From Manis javanica (taxonomy: Eukaryota; Chordata; Mammalia; Pholidota; Manidae), in the NCBI RefSeq assembly GCF_040802235.1, contig NC_133158.1, positions 43,466,001 through 43,530,000 on the forward strand: a stretch of 64,000 bases of DNA. Direction: 5' to 3'. The stretch's first letter is position 1; each line of letters begins with the position of its first letter. Below are positions 12,170-23,170 of this stretch, piece after piece. The notes under the pieces were generated by a model, which was not told the DNA's origin, ran no database searches, and saw nothing but the letters and a program-made list of their open reading frames with translations. Made by a program: the position numbers and the translations under genes.

Positions 12170-12293
12170 TGTCCTTCCTACAAGGGGGATCATGGGATAT
12201 TTGTTCTTCTGTGTTGGCTCCCCTTACTCAGCATCATGTCTTCCAGGCTCACCCACTTTGTTACACATGGCAGGATCGCCCTCTTTTTTAAGT
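12170..12293 (-). mobile_element. L1 fragment, inverted 5' part
   Basis: In minus orientation this reads as the L1 ORF2 C-terminal/3' region (on the plus strand: 'GGGATATTTGTTCTTCTGTG', 'ACTCAGCATCATGTCTTCCA', 'ACACATGGCAGGATCGCCCTC'). It abuts a sense-oriented L1 piece at about 12296. The two are nearly contiguous in the L1 consensus, which suggests one insertion with a 5' inversion. Confidence 0.75.
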
Positions 12294-12295
12294 CT

Positions 12296-12505
12296 GAGAG
12301 TGGAATGTGGTTACCAGGGGTGGGCGGGACATGCGGGGTGTTAGTCACAGGCTCAAAGTTTTGGTTATACTTTAATGAGTAGGTCTGGAGATCCACAGTA
12401 CAGCGGGGTGACTATAGGAGGTAATTCTGTACTGTGTACACAAAGATTTGCTAAGAGGGCAGATCTTACGTTAAGTGTTCTCATCACCACAAGAATAAAG
12501 AAGGC
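12296..12505 (+). mobile_element. L1 3' UTR fragment, plus strand
   Basis: Reads 'GAGAGTGGAATGTGGTTACC', 'GGTCTGGAGATCCACAGTAC', 'GGGTGACTATAGGAGGTAAT' and 'GTTCTCATCACCACAAG', the sense L1 3' end that follows the part inverted at 12170-12293. It has no coding capacity. Confidence 0.8.
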
Positions 12506-13559
12506 AGGAGGTAAGTTTTGCAGGTGATGGGCATGTTGTTTATGGCATTGATTATAGTGCTGGGTTTGTGGGTGAAAGCTCATCTCCAAACAGTAGGCGT
12601 GTGTTAAACATACATACAAAAGTGTAGTAAGCCAGGCAGACCTCAATTGAGTGGCTTTAAAAAATAAAAAGAAAGAGGTAGATGGCATTATTACTATTAA
12701 CAGTGATGTGGCCCAAGTGTGGAGGTCGGTGCCGCCCACAGAGGGCACTCAGTGGGTGCATGAAGGTCGTGGTGGGAGCGGGCCGCCAGAACTGCTGTTC
12801 CCACCTCCAATCTGGGCAATAGCTCAGATGCCCTGAAGAAATGGTTCCAGTCATGGCTGGATGCAGTTTCTTGTCCCCCATGGGAAATGTCTCCTTGTTT
12901 TACATCAAGATGTGTGCCAGCTGTGGCTCAGGGAGACACTAGGGGCCTTGCAGCATGAGTGCCCGGGAGGGGCCCTGGTGGTCACAGAAGGTGGCCTTGG
13001 GCCCCAGAGAAGGCCGACCTCTCTGCCTGCGGATGGCGCTGGGCTAGCAGGAGGCTGAGGGAGCCAGAGCTACTGGCTGGCAGGAGGAGGAGGAATGCAA
13101 AACTCACTTTTAGGGAATTTAAAGACACATCTAACCATTGTTAGGACATTGTTTAAAGATGACTCACAATTCTCCTTGGTTGACGTGGAGAAACACTTCT
13201 CTCTGATCTTGGATGGATTTCTGTACTTTCTCACCCAGTATCGTGTCTGCAAAGCAGCTGATTTCTACTCATCTCAGAAGGGCACTTTAAAGGGTGAATG
13301 GAAAGAAGGGACGCACTGTCCTTTCAAACAGATCTGTGCTGGGCACCGAGCCCTTTGCTGTTAACTGCAGGCCAGCACGACACTGGGGAGTGGAGCCCCC
13401 AGGTGCACGGAGTCCTGGGGGTCACAAGACACTTGCTGTGGGGAGCAATCTGTCATGTTTGGGGTGTCTCAGCTTGTGGGTTTGGATGCAAGAGGAAGGA
13501 CGGGCAGCATGGAGAACAGCTTGCACTGGGTCTCCCACTCAGGGAGGCAGGCTGCAGAC
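12506..13559. other. Unassigned sequence, no gene seen
   Basis: No repeat or exon could be supported. Open frames reach 127 codons (12365-12748 minus, partly over the L1) and show no recognisable domain. Confidence 0.35.
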
Positions 13560-13800
13560 CTTGGAATTGAGCCGCTGGGGCTCCGAGACCCCCCTTCTCC
13601 CCACCCCACTCCCACTGTGGTCAAGCAGCTGCTGCAGGTCCCTTATCTGCAAACTGGAAAGGTACTGATTTTGACCTCACGGGGAAGCTGTGAGGTTTAG
13701 CGAGTTAATACACGTGGAGCTTTTGGGGCCCTGACTGGCTCTGGATCAGCATGTGGTGGATGTCAGCTGTCATCACCGCCATCACCATGATCATCGTCAG
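13560..13800 (+). repeat. MIR SINE, plus strand
   Basis: MIR landmarks in sense order: 'CCTTATCTGCAAACTGGAAAG', 'CCTCACGGGGAAGCTGTGAGG', 'TTTAGCGAGTTAATACACGTG' and a tail ending in 'GTCAGCTGTCATCACC'. These correspond to the core and 3' LINE-derived tail of MIR. Confidence 0.7.
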
Positions 13801-14108
13801 CGAGAGTGAGAAAATCCAGCTTATACACGGCCTGCTGGTCACTGTGACCACACAACTGCCGAAGTGTTTTTGGGGTGGTTGTTTTCTTGGGGGTTGAAGG
13901 AAGGTCAATTTATCATTCAGCAAAGTGATGACTTAAAGGTCTCTGTGATTAGTCACAAGAGATAAGGGCCCACTGAAAAGTCATGTGGCAGGAAACATCA
14001 CGGCTCCAGCAATAAAAGAGCAAGAGACCCTAGGAAACACCATCCAGGGAGGCAGCACAGCCAGCCTGGGGCTGTGGCCTCCGCTGCACTTCTGAGAGGT
14101 GAGCTCTC

Positions 14109-14338
14109 CTAGCACTGGGGGTGGGTGTCACCATCTTCTAGCCCTGGGAGGGGGTCTCTGTCTCCTAGCCTGGGAGGGGGTCTCTGTCTCCTAGCCCTGG
14201 GGGGGGTCACCATCTCCTAGCCCTGGGGGTGGGTGTTGCCATCTTCTAGCCCTGGGAGGGTGTAGCCGTCTCCTAGCCCTGGGAGGGGTTCTCTGTCTCC
14301 TAGTCTGAGAGGGGGTCCTTGTGCCCTGGGGGAGGGAT
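14109..14338 (+). repeat. Minisatellite, 8 units of 26-29 bp
   Basis: Unit starts (CTAG) lie at 14109, 14138, 14165, 14191, 14217, 14246, 14273 and 14300, then a degenerate partial unit. The unit is roughly CTAGCCCTGGGAGGGGG plus TCTCTGTCTC or a TCACCATCTT variant. Two alternating unit types (about 26-27 bp and 29 bp) are visible. The G-runs (3 to 8 G) make the plus strand a G-quadruplex candidate. Confidence 0.92.
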
Positions 14339-14944
14339 TTTGAGCAACAGGTGACTCCTTAGATGTTGAATGTCTACATTTAGGTGGTGGCTTTTCTTAC
14401 TTAAAAGTGGGGGCTGTTTTACTTACATAAATCCTGATTTTTGTTACCCTACTGCAAACTTATTTTACAGAAAAATTAACCTTCCTTGGATGCCAGTTGC
14501 ATGAAGGGCACCGTTTGTATCTGAGCTTTAGAGAAAGCTCCTCCCTCCCTGATGCCTTATTTTTCCTTCATTCCTTTACTGTAATATAACAAAAACTTAC
14601 AGTTATTGTTTAAGTTAGATACATAATTTAAAAATAGATTTAGATACCTAAACACATGATTGCTTAAAAATATTCAAACATAATTGCTCTAATGAATTCA
14701 AACAAATTCCCGTTTAAGTAAAAAGTGATTTTCCCACCACATCCTAAACCACTTACTCTCTGATCTCCAAGCTCCCCAATGGGCCTGGTCTTCTGATGGA
14801 TGTCACTTTTCTGTCTGTCTCAGTAGCTTCCAGCTCCTCTTCCTCCTACTTACTTACCTATGTGCCTACTTATCTATCTTGACAATTTTCTTTCATTAGT
14901 TCAATAATACAACGATCTTTCAACATCACCGCATACACATCAAT
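14339..14944. other. AT-rich unassigned sequence
   Basis: No gene. AT-rich with a unique or very old repeat-like texture from about 14570 to 14900, possibly the 3' end of the antisense L1 that follows, though no clear landmark is visible. Confidence 0.35.
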
Positions 14945-15380
14945 TTTGGCAATAATTGCCTTTTGGCTCACCGGACGGGTGTACGTTACTTCCGTTACTA
15001 GTGTTCCTGTTGCCAGTTCAAACAAAGCTGCGGTGGATGCCCCTTATGCTTGCGCACATGGGTGGCTATTTCTTCAGGAAACAGCATCGCTCTGACAAAG
15101 GACTGTGCATATTTAAAATTTTCGAACTCACGCACTGTTCCCCCCCCTAAAATGTTTGCTTCCATGTACACCTCCACCAGTAGTCAACAGTGTATGTGAA
15201 AATGATGTCTTTACAGCACTACTAACACAAATGTTCTCCATCTTTCAATTTTATGCCAGTCTCATACCAAAACATAGTAATATTGCTTTAATCATGTTTT
15301 TCAGTCGAGATGTGCAAATATTTTCCTCCAGCTGCCATTTGTCAACTTGGTTAAGTTGAGACTCTATATCCCCCAATCTA
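14945..15380 (-). mobile_element. Old L1 fragment, antisense (tentative)
   Basis: On the plus strand the pattern resembles reversed L1 3'-region DNA: 'TGGCTATTTCTTCAGGAAAC', 'CATGTACACCTCCACCAGTAG' followed by 'CAACAGTGTATGTG', and 'TGCCAGTCTCATACC'. It is strongly diverged with no intact frame. Confidence 0.5.
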
Positions 15381-16009
15381 TCTTTGTATGATTCCAGTTA
15401 GAATCAGCCAAATAGGAGTTTACATGAGATTTGGGAGGAGAAACAAAGCCTTTGGCCATCACTCCCTCTAAAGGCTGTTTCTGGAGCAGTGGGGCCAGCA
15501 GGCTCCAGACAGTCCCTGCTGTGGCTCGCTTACCTCTCCCCACATGGACCTGGCTGACCACGCAGCCTACCAGCAGCCTGCCTTTCAGGGCCCCACCAGG
15601 AAGCTGGCTGTGCTCAGCGGCTCAGTGGGGCTGGCTGCTGGGCCCTTTGCTTCTCTGGCTGTGTGAGGCCTAAATCCTGCTGCGAAGCCCAGATCCCCAA
15701 GCACACATGAGCGACTGCTCCTCTGCTTGCCCTCACCTTTAAACTTTGGCCACCAGTTTTTTGGCATGTAGGATTTTGCTTTTTTTTTTTTTGCTTTCCT
15801 TTATGACTTCTGGCTGTGTCTTGCTGCAAAAGACCTCCTACACTTTAAGATTGTTTTGTAAAAAAAGTTTTTTTTCTAATACTTTCAAAATTGTGAAAAT
15901 ATGTAAGTCTTCTGCCCATGTATAATATTAGCCCATGATATGAGGTGGAGATTTAACTCATCACCTACACGATTAACCAGTTATTCCAATACCACTCAGT
16001 GAAGAATCC
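15381..16009. other. Unassigned sequence, no gene seen
   Basis: The stretch includes a T run at 15779-15791. Open frames are at most 80 codons. No repeat was named with confidence. Confidence 0.35.
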
Positions 16010-16225
16010 AAGCTGGCCCCACGGATGTGAGCTGCAGCCTCAGAGTTCTGCTCTGCTACTTCCAGTGATGCTCAAATCTCTGAGCTTCTTTCTGCCTTCA
16101 CTTCCCCACTTGTAGGTTGGGGACAGTTATCGGACCCAGCTCAGAACAGTGGGGATTAAATGGGCTGATTCGTAGAAACGGCCTAGTACGTACTAATTTC
16201 TCAGTAAAGGGTAACTCTTCTTGTT
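16010..16225 (+). repeat. MIR SINE, plus strand
   Basis: Reads 'CTGCTCTGCTACTTCCAGTG', 'CACTTCCCCACTTGTAGG', 'GTGGGGATTAAATGGGCTG' and 'ACGGCCTAGTACGTAC', the MIR core and tail in sense order. It is diverged but fairly complete. Confidence 0.65.
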
Positions 16226-16229
16226 ATTG

Positions 16230-16600
16230 TGGTTATGAAGTCTCATCGAGGAACCAGTTATTTAGAACTTCTTTTACATCTCTTAGAAGACATTTGTGGT
16301 TTCCTTCATATGTCCTGTGTATTGTTGTTCAGTTTTCTTAGATATTTTACATATTTGGTTGCTCTTGTGTATGGCCTTTTCATTTACTCACATTTTGCAA
16401 TTAATAATTTGTTTTATATATATATATACTTACTTATTTATTTTGTGTCTTGCCCCCTTACTGAACTCTGTTATTGTTTTCTCATAGGTTTAAAGCTCAC
16501 TTACTTAGTTTTTCTAGGTAGATAATATATGGAAACGATCACCCTTTTATTTCTTTTACTCTAATATTTATACTTTTTAGTCCCTGCTCCCACCCCCATC
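16230..16600 (-). mobile_element. L1 ORF2 relic, antisense
   Basis: T-rich plus strand with reversed L1 reverse-transcriptase-region landmarks: 'TTTGTGTCTTGCCCCCTTAC', 'CTGAACTCTGTTATTG', 'TTTTATTTCTTTTACTC'. It is probably part of the same old minus-strand L1 as 17185-17800, because their order fits one reversed copy. Confidence 0.6.
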
Positions 16601-16614
16601 TTATGGCACTGCAA

Positions 16615-16795
16615 GCCAGGGTCCAATAGAAATTTCTGCAGCTAAGGAAATGTTCTACATCTGCACTGTCCACTATGTAAACTCTAGCCACATGTGGCTA
16701 TTGAGCACTTAGAATGTGGCTATTGTAACTGGTGAACTGGAGTTTTAAATTTTATTTACTTTTAACTGATTAAAATTAAAATTTACATAGCTGAC
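16615..16795 (+). mobile_element. hAT-type non-autonomous DNA transposon
   Basis: Begins 'CAGGGTCCAATAGAAATTTC', passes 'TAGCCACATGTGGCTATTG' twice in altered form, and has the TTAAATTTTATTTAC/TTAAAATTAAAATTTAC AT-rich centre of a common eutherian hAT family. I recognise the family by its 'CCACATGTGGCTA' signature but cannot give its exact name. It sits between the two halves of an old antisense L1. Confidence 0.6.
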
Positions 16796-17184
16796 TCTCC
16801 ATCCTGTTTTTTTTTTCCTTTGTATGTTTCATACCATGAAGACAGTGCAAACCTGAATTTCACAACTATATGAAACACAGGCACGAGTTTTTACTTCTCA
16901 CAGAGCCACCTGGAGCAGGGGACTGGGGTTAGCTTCCTTGTGCCTCAGGAGAAGTGGGCAGAGCATTTCAAATCCCGCTTGCCCAGGAAGAGTGACTTCT
17001 AAAGGATCCAACTTTGTGTGGGGTCCCGAGTCTCATTTCTCCCTCCACGTGGTCGTAAGGTTGCATCTCTTGGCTCAGCTTAGATTTAGCCCCTAGGTCC
17101 ATCTGTGCCCTGTACCCCTGCCTGCTACAGTAGGGTAACTCCAGGGCTCATGCATAGTCTCCTGGCATAGAATTTCCCCTTCAT
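16796..17184. other. Unassigned sequence within an old L1 interval
   Basis: Mixed composition between two antisense L1 segments. No gene, exon or repeat was recognised. Confidence 0.3.
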
Positions 17185-17800
17185 TCTAGCACGTGATGAT
17201 TTCTCTTTTACTTTGAGATTGCTACGTATTTAACATAAAAAACAACTTTCTATTACATTTTACCCAGTCTATTTCTCCACACAAATTTTCCCTGTGTTTT
17301 TGTATAGTATGTGGTAGAACTGCACCACAGTTTTGACAATTGCCAGAAATTAACCCTCCTTTATCATCCTTAATGTTATGTATGTTACTCAGACTTGCTG
17401 GAGGTTAGCCAGTTTTACTGGTCTTTGCAAAGAATTAGCTCTGGATTTTATTTATTAATCTGCTAACTTTTAAAGGGGGTGTTTCTATTTACTTTTGTTC
17501 CAAATTATCTTCATTAAGTCCTTCCTTTCGGTTCACTTTAATGTTTAGTTGTTTAGACTTCTTGAGTTGAACGCTCAGCTCATTTATTTTCAATCTCTAT
17601 AGTTTTCCAATGCAACTGTAATTATCCTTTGAATTACTAATTTGCTACATCCTACAGGTGTTGATAGCTATGTTCACATGGCAATTTCCCCTTTAACACC
17701 ATAGCTGTTGGGCAAACTGCTCTTAAGATTTCCAACTGACTAGACTCTTTGGGAGTGTTAATTTGGAATATTTTGTCATTGTGATCAGAAACCATACTAT
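17185..17800 (-). mobile_element. L1 ORF2 relic, antisense
   Basis: Reversed L1 landmarks on the plus strand: 'CAAAGAATTAGCTCTGGATTT', 'TTCGGTTCACTTTAATG', 'GCTACATCCTACAGGTGTTG', 'TTCCAACTGACTAGACTC', 'TTGTCATTGTGATCAGAAAC'. These correspond to the middle of ORF2. No frame is intact. Confidence 0.7.
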
Positions 17801-18799
17801 TTTTTCTGGAAAATAGTGAGCTTTCCTTTGCAGACAGCTTTTCTTAATTGACAAGAAGGGAAAGGATGGAGAAAGAAGGGAAGGAAGATACTGAAAGGGA
17901 GGTCGCCTGGGAGGAAGAGCAGGAAAGCTGGGGGGAGACAAACGCATCTGATTTGCCCTGTGGCAGGCTTTGGGCAGGTGCAGAGGCAGAGAACCTTTGC
18001 CAGGAAATCCATCCCCCAGGCTCCAGCGTCAGTGCCAAGGGCAGGGCTCTTCCTCCCTCGCTTCCTTCTGTGCTGTGTGTTCTCGGCTCGGCTCGGTGTT
18101 TCCTGCTGCCGAATATGGCAGGGGGGACTCAGATGGCGGCTGTGTGAGGGGTGGCACCTCCTTTTCTCCAGCGTGTGTCACTTTCCCTGCCACGTCCCTG
18201 CCTTGCTGTAGCAGGAAGGCAACGAGGAGGGAAGTGAGCACCGCCTTTGTTCCAGGCACCGTGTGCTGCTCTGCATGTCTACCAGGTGCTGTGCACTGCC
18301 CCTATAATACAGTGGCTGGTGACGTCCTCATTGGACTCCTAGGCCCAAAGCCCTGTGAAAGGCAAGAATCAACTGAGCATAGACTTAGAGAAGCACTTAG
18401 AGAAGTAATAGAAGTCTTGACAGTCATACCAGCTTGTTCTGTATGTACGTGTGCACCGGCCGTGCCAGCTGCCAAGGGGCCTGAGCCTGGGTTCCTCCCC
18501 CACCCCCGTAAGGCTCTGCAGCTTGTAGGGTTGCGGCAAGGAGTCCCCAGCCTAAAGCACCCTGCTTAGGACTCGACGTGTAATTGATGCCCATTCCCTT
18601 GACCAGCTGCCTCTTCCTGCACCCCCTGCAGCACCGAGCCCTTCTGCGGTTCTGTCCTTTGGAAGGTCTCTCTTGCAGCCAGGGAGCTGTGTTCCCACCC
18701 TCTCCTGTCCCTGCAGCTCCTTCTCCTGTGTCCTCTACTGACTCTGCTAGCTCTCATGTCCCCCGAGGCAGGCATCGCACAAGATTTGACCGGGTCCTC
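17801..18799. other. GC-rich unassigned stretch with YY1-like site
   Basis: No repeat was recognised. The 18030-18260 part is CpG-enriched relative to the surroundings (about 13 CpG in 250 bases by eye), with three CTCGG copies near 18083-18096, a CArG-like CCGAATATGG at 18109-18118 and a YY1-like AGATGGCGGC at 18131-18140. A 199-codon open frame (17970-18569 plus) has no domain that I recognise. A weak promoter is possible but unproven. Confidence 0.35.
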
Positions 18800-19545
18800 T
18801 GCCCTTCCTTCACCAGGTTCTCCTCTGCACCCTTTTAACACTCACATCTTACTGGAGGTCTCCCAAACCAGTATGTATAGCCAATGTATACAGATCCAGC
18901 ACCTCATTTCTAATTTCTTTTCTGGCATCTCCATTCCTGAAGCCTGAGCCCCAGCTGCTGCCTGCTTTCCTGGCCTGGAAACTTCTGAGTCAGACACACT
19001 TAACGTCTCCCTTTTCATGTTTTCCACATTCCATCAGCTGTCACATCCTGTCAAGCCTTGTGCTGCCGCCTCTCACATCAGCTGTGGCATCTGGACTCTC
19101 TTTTCCATTCCCATTACCATCCCTGCAATACAGACTCTTGTTACCCTGCACATGGGCCCAGGCTGCAGCCTTCTCCTTTGTGTCCAAGCCCTGGTTTCTT
19201 CCTCTCCTCCGTTCTGTATGCTGTGGTTAGGCGAATATTCAGGAAACAACACTCTGATCACATCAATTCCCTGCTCATGTATTTTTTAGTGGGTCCCCTT
19301 TGCTTTCATTGTGCATTCTGTAGCCTTCTGTCAGGACTTCTTGACAGCAACCTACTGCCGGGCCCAGGCTGGGCCTCCCTTGCGTCCTTCCTGTGTGTGC
19401 TGGGGTTGCTCTGTCAGTCTGCACGCATGTCCTTCCTCCAACTCTCCGCTGTCCCTGATCTGACTTCGCCCTGTAAACCCCTCCACACAGTGCCGTCTCC
19501 CTCCTTGGGTCCTGCACAGAGCTCACCTCGCCCTTTGCAGAAGAC
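18800..19545 (+). mobile_element. L2 LINE, 3' fragment, plus strand
   Basis: L2 sense landmarks: 'TGGCCTGGAAACTTCTGAGTC', 'ACATTCCATCAGCTGTCAC', 'CAATACAGACTCTTGTTACC', 'CACTCTGATCACATCAATTC' and 'CTGCTCATGTATTTTTTAGTG', then the C/T-rich 3' UTR. Open frames up to 169 codons are by-products of the pyrimidine-rich strand. It is followed directly by a MIR. Confidence 0.65.
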
Positions 19546-19549
19546 ATCA

Positions 19550-19855
19550 GAAGTCAGCCCTGTTTAGGTTTGTAACCCAGCTCTGCCAGTGTGGAGCTGT
19601 GGGAACTTAGGAAAATTGCTTTCCTTCACTGATTTGATTTATTCATCAACAAAAGGATATTATTCCATATGCTGTTGAAAGGACTAGATGAGACGGCATG
19701 TAAGGTACAGGGCAGTGTGACAGTTTCTTCCCCTTAACAGAGTCTCTTATTTCTTATTGAATATTGTCATTCAAAGACCTCTCCTTTAAATGAAGGTATG
19801 CATGCAAATAGCTTCTCCCAGAGCCTGTGGCATGCTTAACAAATGTTAGCTGTTA
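19550..19855 (+). repeat. MIR SINE, plus strand, possibly interrupted
   Basis: Starts 'GTTTGTAACCCAGCTCTGCC' and continues through 'GTGGGAACTTAGGAAAATTGC' and 'GGACTAGATGAGACGGCATG'. It resumes at 'CATGCTTAACAAATGTTAGC' near 19832. About 85 bases between 19730 and 19815 do not align by eye and may be a small insertion. Confidence 0.65.
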
Positions 19856-20414
19856 GTCGAGGAATCATCATCACCAGAGTGTAGGCTCTTTCACTGTGAT
19901 AAGATAGAAATTAGATTTTATTTGCCAAACAGAAAGCTTCGGTAATGGTCATGAGTGTATCATTTTTCAAATTTGAATATTTGTATTTGAATTTCTAATG
20001 TTACCCTGCCTGATTTCCTTGAAGTTTATTTTCCTTTAAAATAACAGGGGGCAGCAAGTCTGAGTCTGCCCACAGCACATCAGGGCGTGAAGCCATCTCA
20101 GGGTCAGGATCAAGGAATGACCAAGTCTATTCCTAGAATCACAAAGTAACCATGCATTATTTAAGCAGAAGTATTGATGCATACAGGCTTAAAGACATTT
20201 GTTTCCCCAGTACACTAAATAGTTCTCATTCTTCTGAATACTCCTGCTCCTGAGGGCTGGAAGAGGGACATCTAAACAAGTAACTGTCTGCTGCGAACGT
20301 ATGTATTGTCTCAACTTCATTTTAAAACACTGGGGATCTGAGGTGATCACGGTTGATTTGGGGGAATGCATACATCCTTCTGATCAATCAGTCATCTGGG
20401 ACTCAACCATCTTT
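19856..20414. other. Unassigned sequence, no gene seen
   Basis: AT-rich to neutral, with no confident repeat. The longest open frame extends into the LTR that follows. Confidence 0.35.
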
Positions 20415-20943
20415 GAGGTTGTGACTGGCAGAATACTGGCCCTCCAAAGGCACTCAGTTCCCAATCCCTGGAAACCAGAAACATGTTACCTTACAGGGCA
20501 AAGGGGAATTGAAGCCGCAGATGGGGAATTAGTATGAACTAGTGTACTCCTCATTGGTACCTTCTCCATGTTACCAGCTCCCTCAGTCAGCCTTGAAATA
20601 GGAAGACTTTCCTACTTTAGCCAAATGGATACAAGCACACTTAAATCTAGAAGAGAGCCCGTCAGTCTCCAAGAAGAAGTGTCTATGCACACACCGCCAG
20701 AGTGAGGAGCAGTTGGGTCAGGATCTAGGAAGACAGAAGTCCTCTAGAAGCCGGAGAGGACAGCAAAGCAGGTTCCCCCTTAGAGCCTTCCGAAAGGATT
20801 CAGCCCTGATAACACCTTGATTTTAATCCCGTAGACCCATTTCAGACTTCCGGCCTTTAGAAGGATAAGCTTAATATACTTGTGCAGTTCTGAGTCATTA
20901 AATTTGCAGTAATTTGTTATAGCACTAATAGAAAACTAATACA
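20415..20943 (+). mobile_element. MLT1-type LTR, plus strand (5' LTR)
   Basis: Contains 'GGTTGTGACTGGCAGAATACTG', 'CCCTGGAAACCAGAAACATG', 'TAGAAGCCGGAGAGGACAGC', 'ACCTTGATTTTAATCCCG', and a terminal 'AGAAAACTAATACAC' ending at about 20943. The internal MaLR sequence that follows in the same orientation makes this the 5' LTR of a partial element. Confidence 0.8.
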
Positions 20944-22345
20944 CACTTTGATACTTGGAATGTGGTACTAATGTAAAACACACGGATTTCTTTTTTAAAT
21001 TGTTAAGTGGCAGAGGGCAAAGGCTGGAAGAACTTTGAGGACCATAAGACACTGTTCACAGAAATATGGCTGTTAAGGGCTCTGCCTGTCAGGGCTCAGG
21101 AAAGAGAGAGAAACGTGGTAGAGAATAAACATGAACCATCATGAAGAGACCGTTGCTGGAAATACGTATGTTGAAGGGGCTGCTGTGAGGGCTCAGAAAG
21201 AAATGAGGCGCTTGCTCTCCAGAAGTGGGGGAAGGGAGACCTTTGTTACACAGTGGCCACAAGCTGATGGGGTTGTGCCCTGCAGCTGTGTGAAAGGCGG
21301 GGCCTGCAGAGAATGACTTGGAAATCTAGCCAAGGAGACCCCCACGCAGCATGTGAAGGTGCAGCTGGTTTCTTTTTGCTGCTTACAGTGAAATTCAAGA
21401 TAAATGAGATTGGTTCAGGGAAGAAACATTAGACAGAAAGGAATCAGGACTTGTTGATTGTGAAAGTTCTCACTCTATCAACAATGGAAAAGCATGCTCA
21501 ATTGAGAGGATTATTGTCAGGAAAATATGCTTTCGATAAAAAACTGAGGATGTGGCTGAACCTTTTCCCAATAGTTCCAAAAAAACAAAAGATCAGAGTA
21601 TTCAGTGACACCCAAGTTTCTTTGAAGAGATTAGGAGTGTGTGACTCAGAGACTCCCTAAATAAATCAGACAACGCAGCATCTCCACAGTAGCCAAAAGG
21701 CGGGAGAGACCTTGTGGAGGTGACTTTTGTCTAATGCCATAAACCCCTGTGATATATACGGGAGGCCCACAAGTTTCTTGAGAATTTGGGGAGAGTAAAA
21801 ACGCTGTGGGCTTGGACTGGAATGGAGAGGAAGTATTTTTACAGCCCATGAGGCTGTTGGTCCTGCAAAAGCCCATGGGCCAGACAGGGGCTCAAAGGTG
21901 ACTGCTACTACTTTCCCTGAAAGAAGGATGGCTCAGAGGGTGGGGCCAAGAGCCCCACAGGACTGTTCTGGGCGCTTTGGCGTTGAATGGAGTTGGCCCA
22001 CCTGGATCTCGAAATTGACTGGGACTTGGTACTTCTTTTGTTCTTTGCGTTTTCTTCCTTCTGAGCCGAAAACCTGTAACTGGAGTCCTGGACTTGTCCT
22101 GTCTTTGCATTTTGGGAGCCAACCCCTTGTCTACTTTCAAAGATCTATACAATGGAGAGGAATTCTGCCCCTGGATGGATTACACCCAAGGGCTCCCCCA
22201 TACCTGATTTAGATGATGAAGTTTGGGACTTTTGGTCTGATGGGATTTAGATGAGATCTGGGGCTCTTCATTGTTTCTGTAAAGGGCTGAGACTTTTACA
22301 GACATTGGGGTAGGGTGAAGGCGCTCCTCACAGGTTCCTGCAGAT
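20944..22345 (+). mobile_element. MaLR internal sequence relic (MLT1-int type)
   Basis: Follows the LTR directly, with patterns of MaLR internal DNA: 'GGCTGGAAGAACTTTGAGG', 'GAGAAATGAGGCGC' type gag-like decay, 'GTGAAAGTTCTCACTC', and at the far end 'AGATGATGAAGTTTGGGAC' and 'TTTTGGTCTGATGGG'. MaLR elements carry only a gag-like open frame; here it is broken into pieces under 105 codons. No downstream LTR was found before 22.4 kb, so the 3' end is lost. Confidence 0.6.
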
Positions 22346-22749
22346 GGGCGAGGCTATAACGAAACTGCTGTGGTAAAAAATGGTGCTAGATTATGGAGCC
22401 TGGCAATGCCAAGTGAAAGAGTTCAGATTTCATTCTGCATAGAGCAGGAAGTCTCTATAAAGTGCAGAAATAGAAATAAAGGGGGTAAGGCAAAGCTGGT
22501 GGAATTTTGTAATTAATAACCCTTTGTATCCAGGCCTTGGTTCCAACCTTAGAAAGCAACAATCATATTTAAAAGAAGTGGCTGGGGTCTTGATCTCAAA
22601 CATTTTATTGCTGGTGTTTTATCACTTCATGAACGGTATGTTTTGCAGACTTTCCTGTCATGCCTTCCCGGGTGTCAATCTAGTTAATCCCTAGACTATA
22701 GTCAAACAAATACCTGATTACAACTCCTGTATTGATCAGATGAATGAAA
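22346..22749. other. Unassigned sequence, no gene seen
   Basis: No repeat or exon was recognised; no frame of note. Confidence 0.35.
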
Positions 22750-23170
22750 ATAGGTATCCCCCACAGGGCCTCCTACTTGCCCCACCCGCTGTTCCCAACA
22801 GTTTCAACTGTCTTATCTCCTCCTGTACTTAAAACTGCCTCTACCAGGCTATTAGGTCTCAGATCTCCAGCTTTGGTCAAGGCTTATAACCTGTATGCAC
22901 CAGTGAATCTCCATCTGGAGACCGGAAGACACCCATCACACTCTGCCTTCCCCTGAAACCTTCTCTCACCTTTACCACTTGATTCCTCGTTAGTGACTTC
23001 TCCAGTCACACACTCTTCCAAGAATGAAGACTGAATGTTATCTCGACCTCCTTTTCTTGTATATGCAGTTTGTGAATTCTGGTTCTTCAATATCTCTCAG
23101 TACTGGACTCCTTTTTTGTTGCCCCTGCCTTTGCTCACATCTTCATCTCTAGCTGGACAACTGCTGGGCA
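22750..23170 (+). repeat. Possible L2 fragment, plus strand
   Basis: A C/T-rich strand with L2-like phrases such as 'CAACAGTTTCAACTGTCTTATC', 'TCTCCAGCTTTGGTC' and 'TTGCCCCTGCCTTTGC'. It lacks the clear L2 3' end, so it is tentative. Confidence 0.35.

Noticed and set aside
17970-18569. A 199-codon plus-strand open frame
   Set aside because: GC-rich composition explains its length, no domain is recognised, and two other frames are also open over part of it. Kept only as context for the CpG-rich patch.
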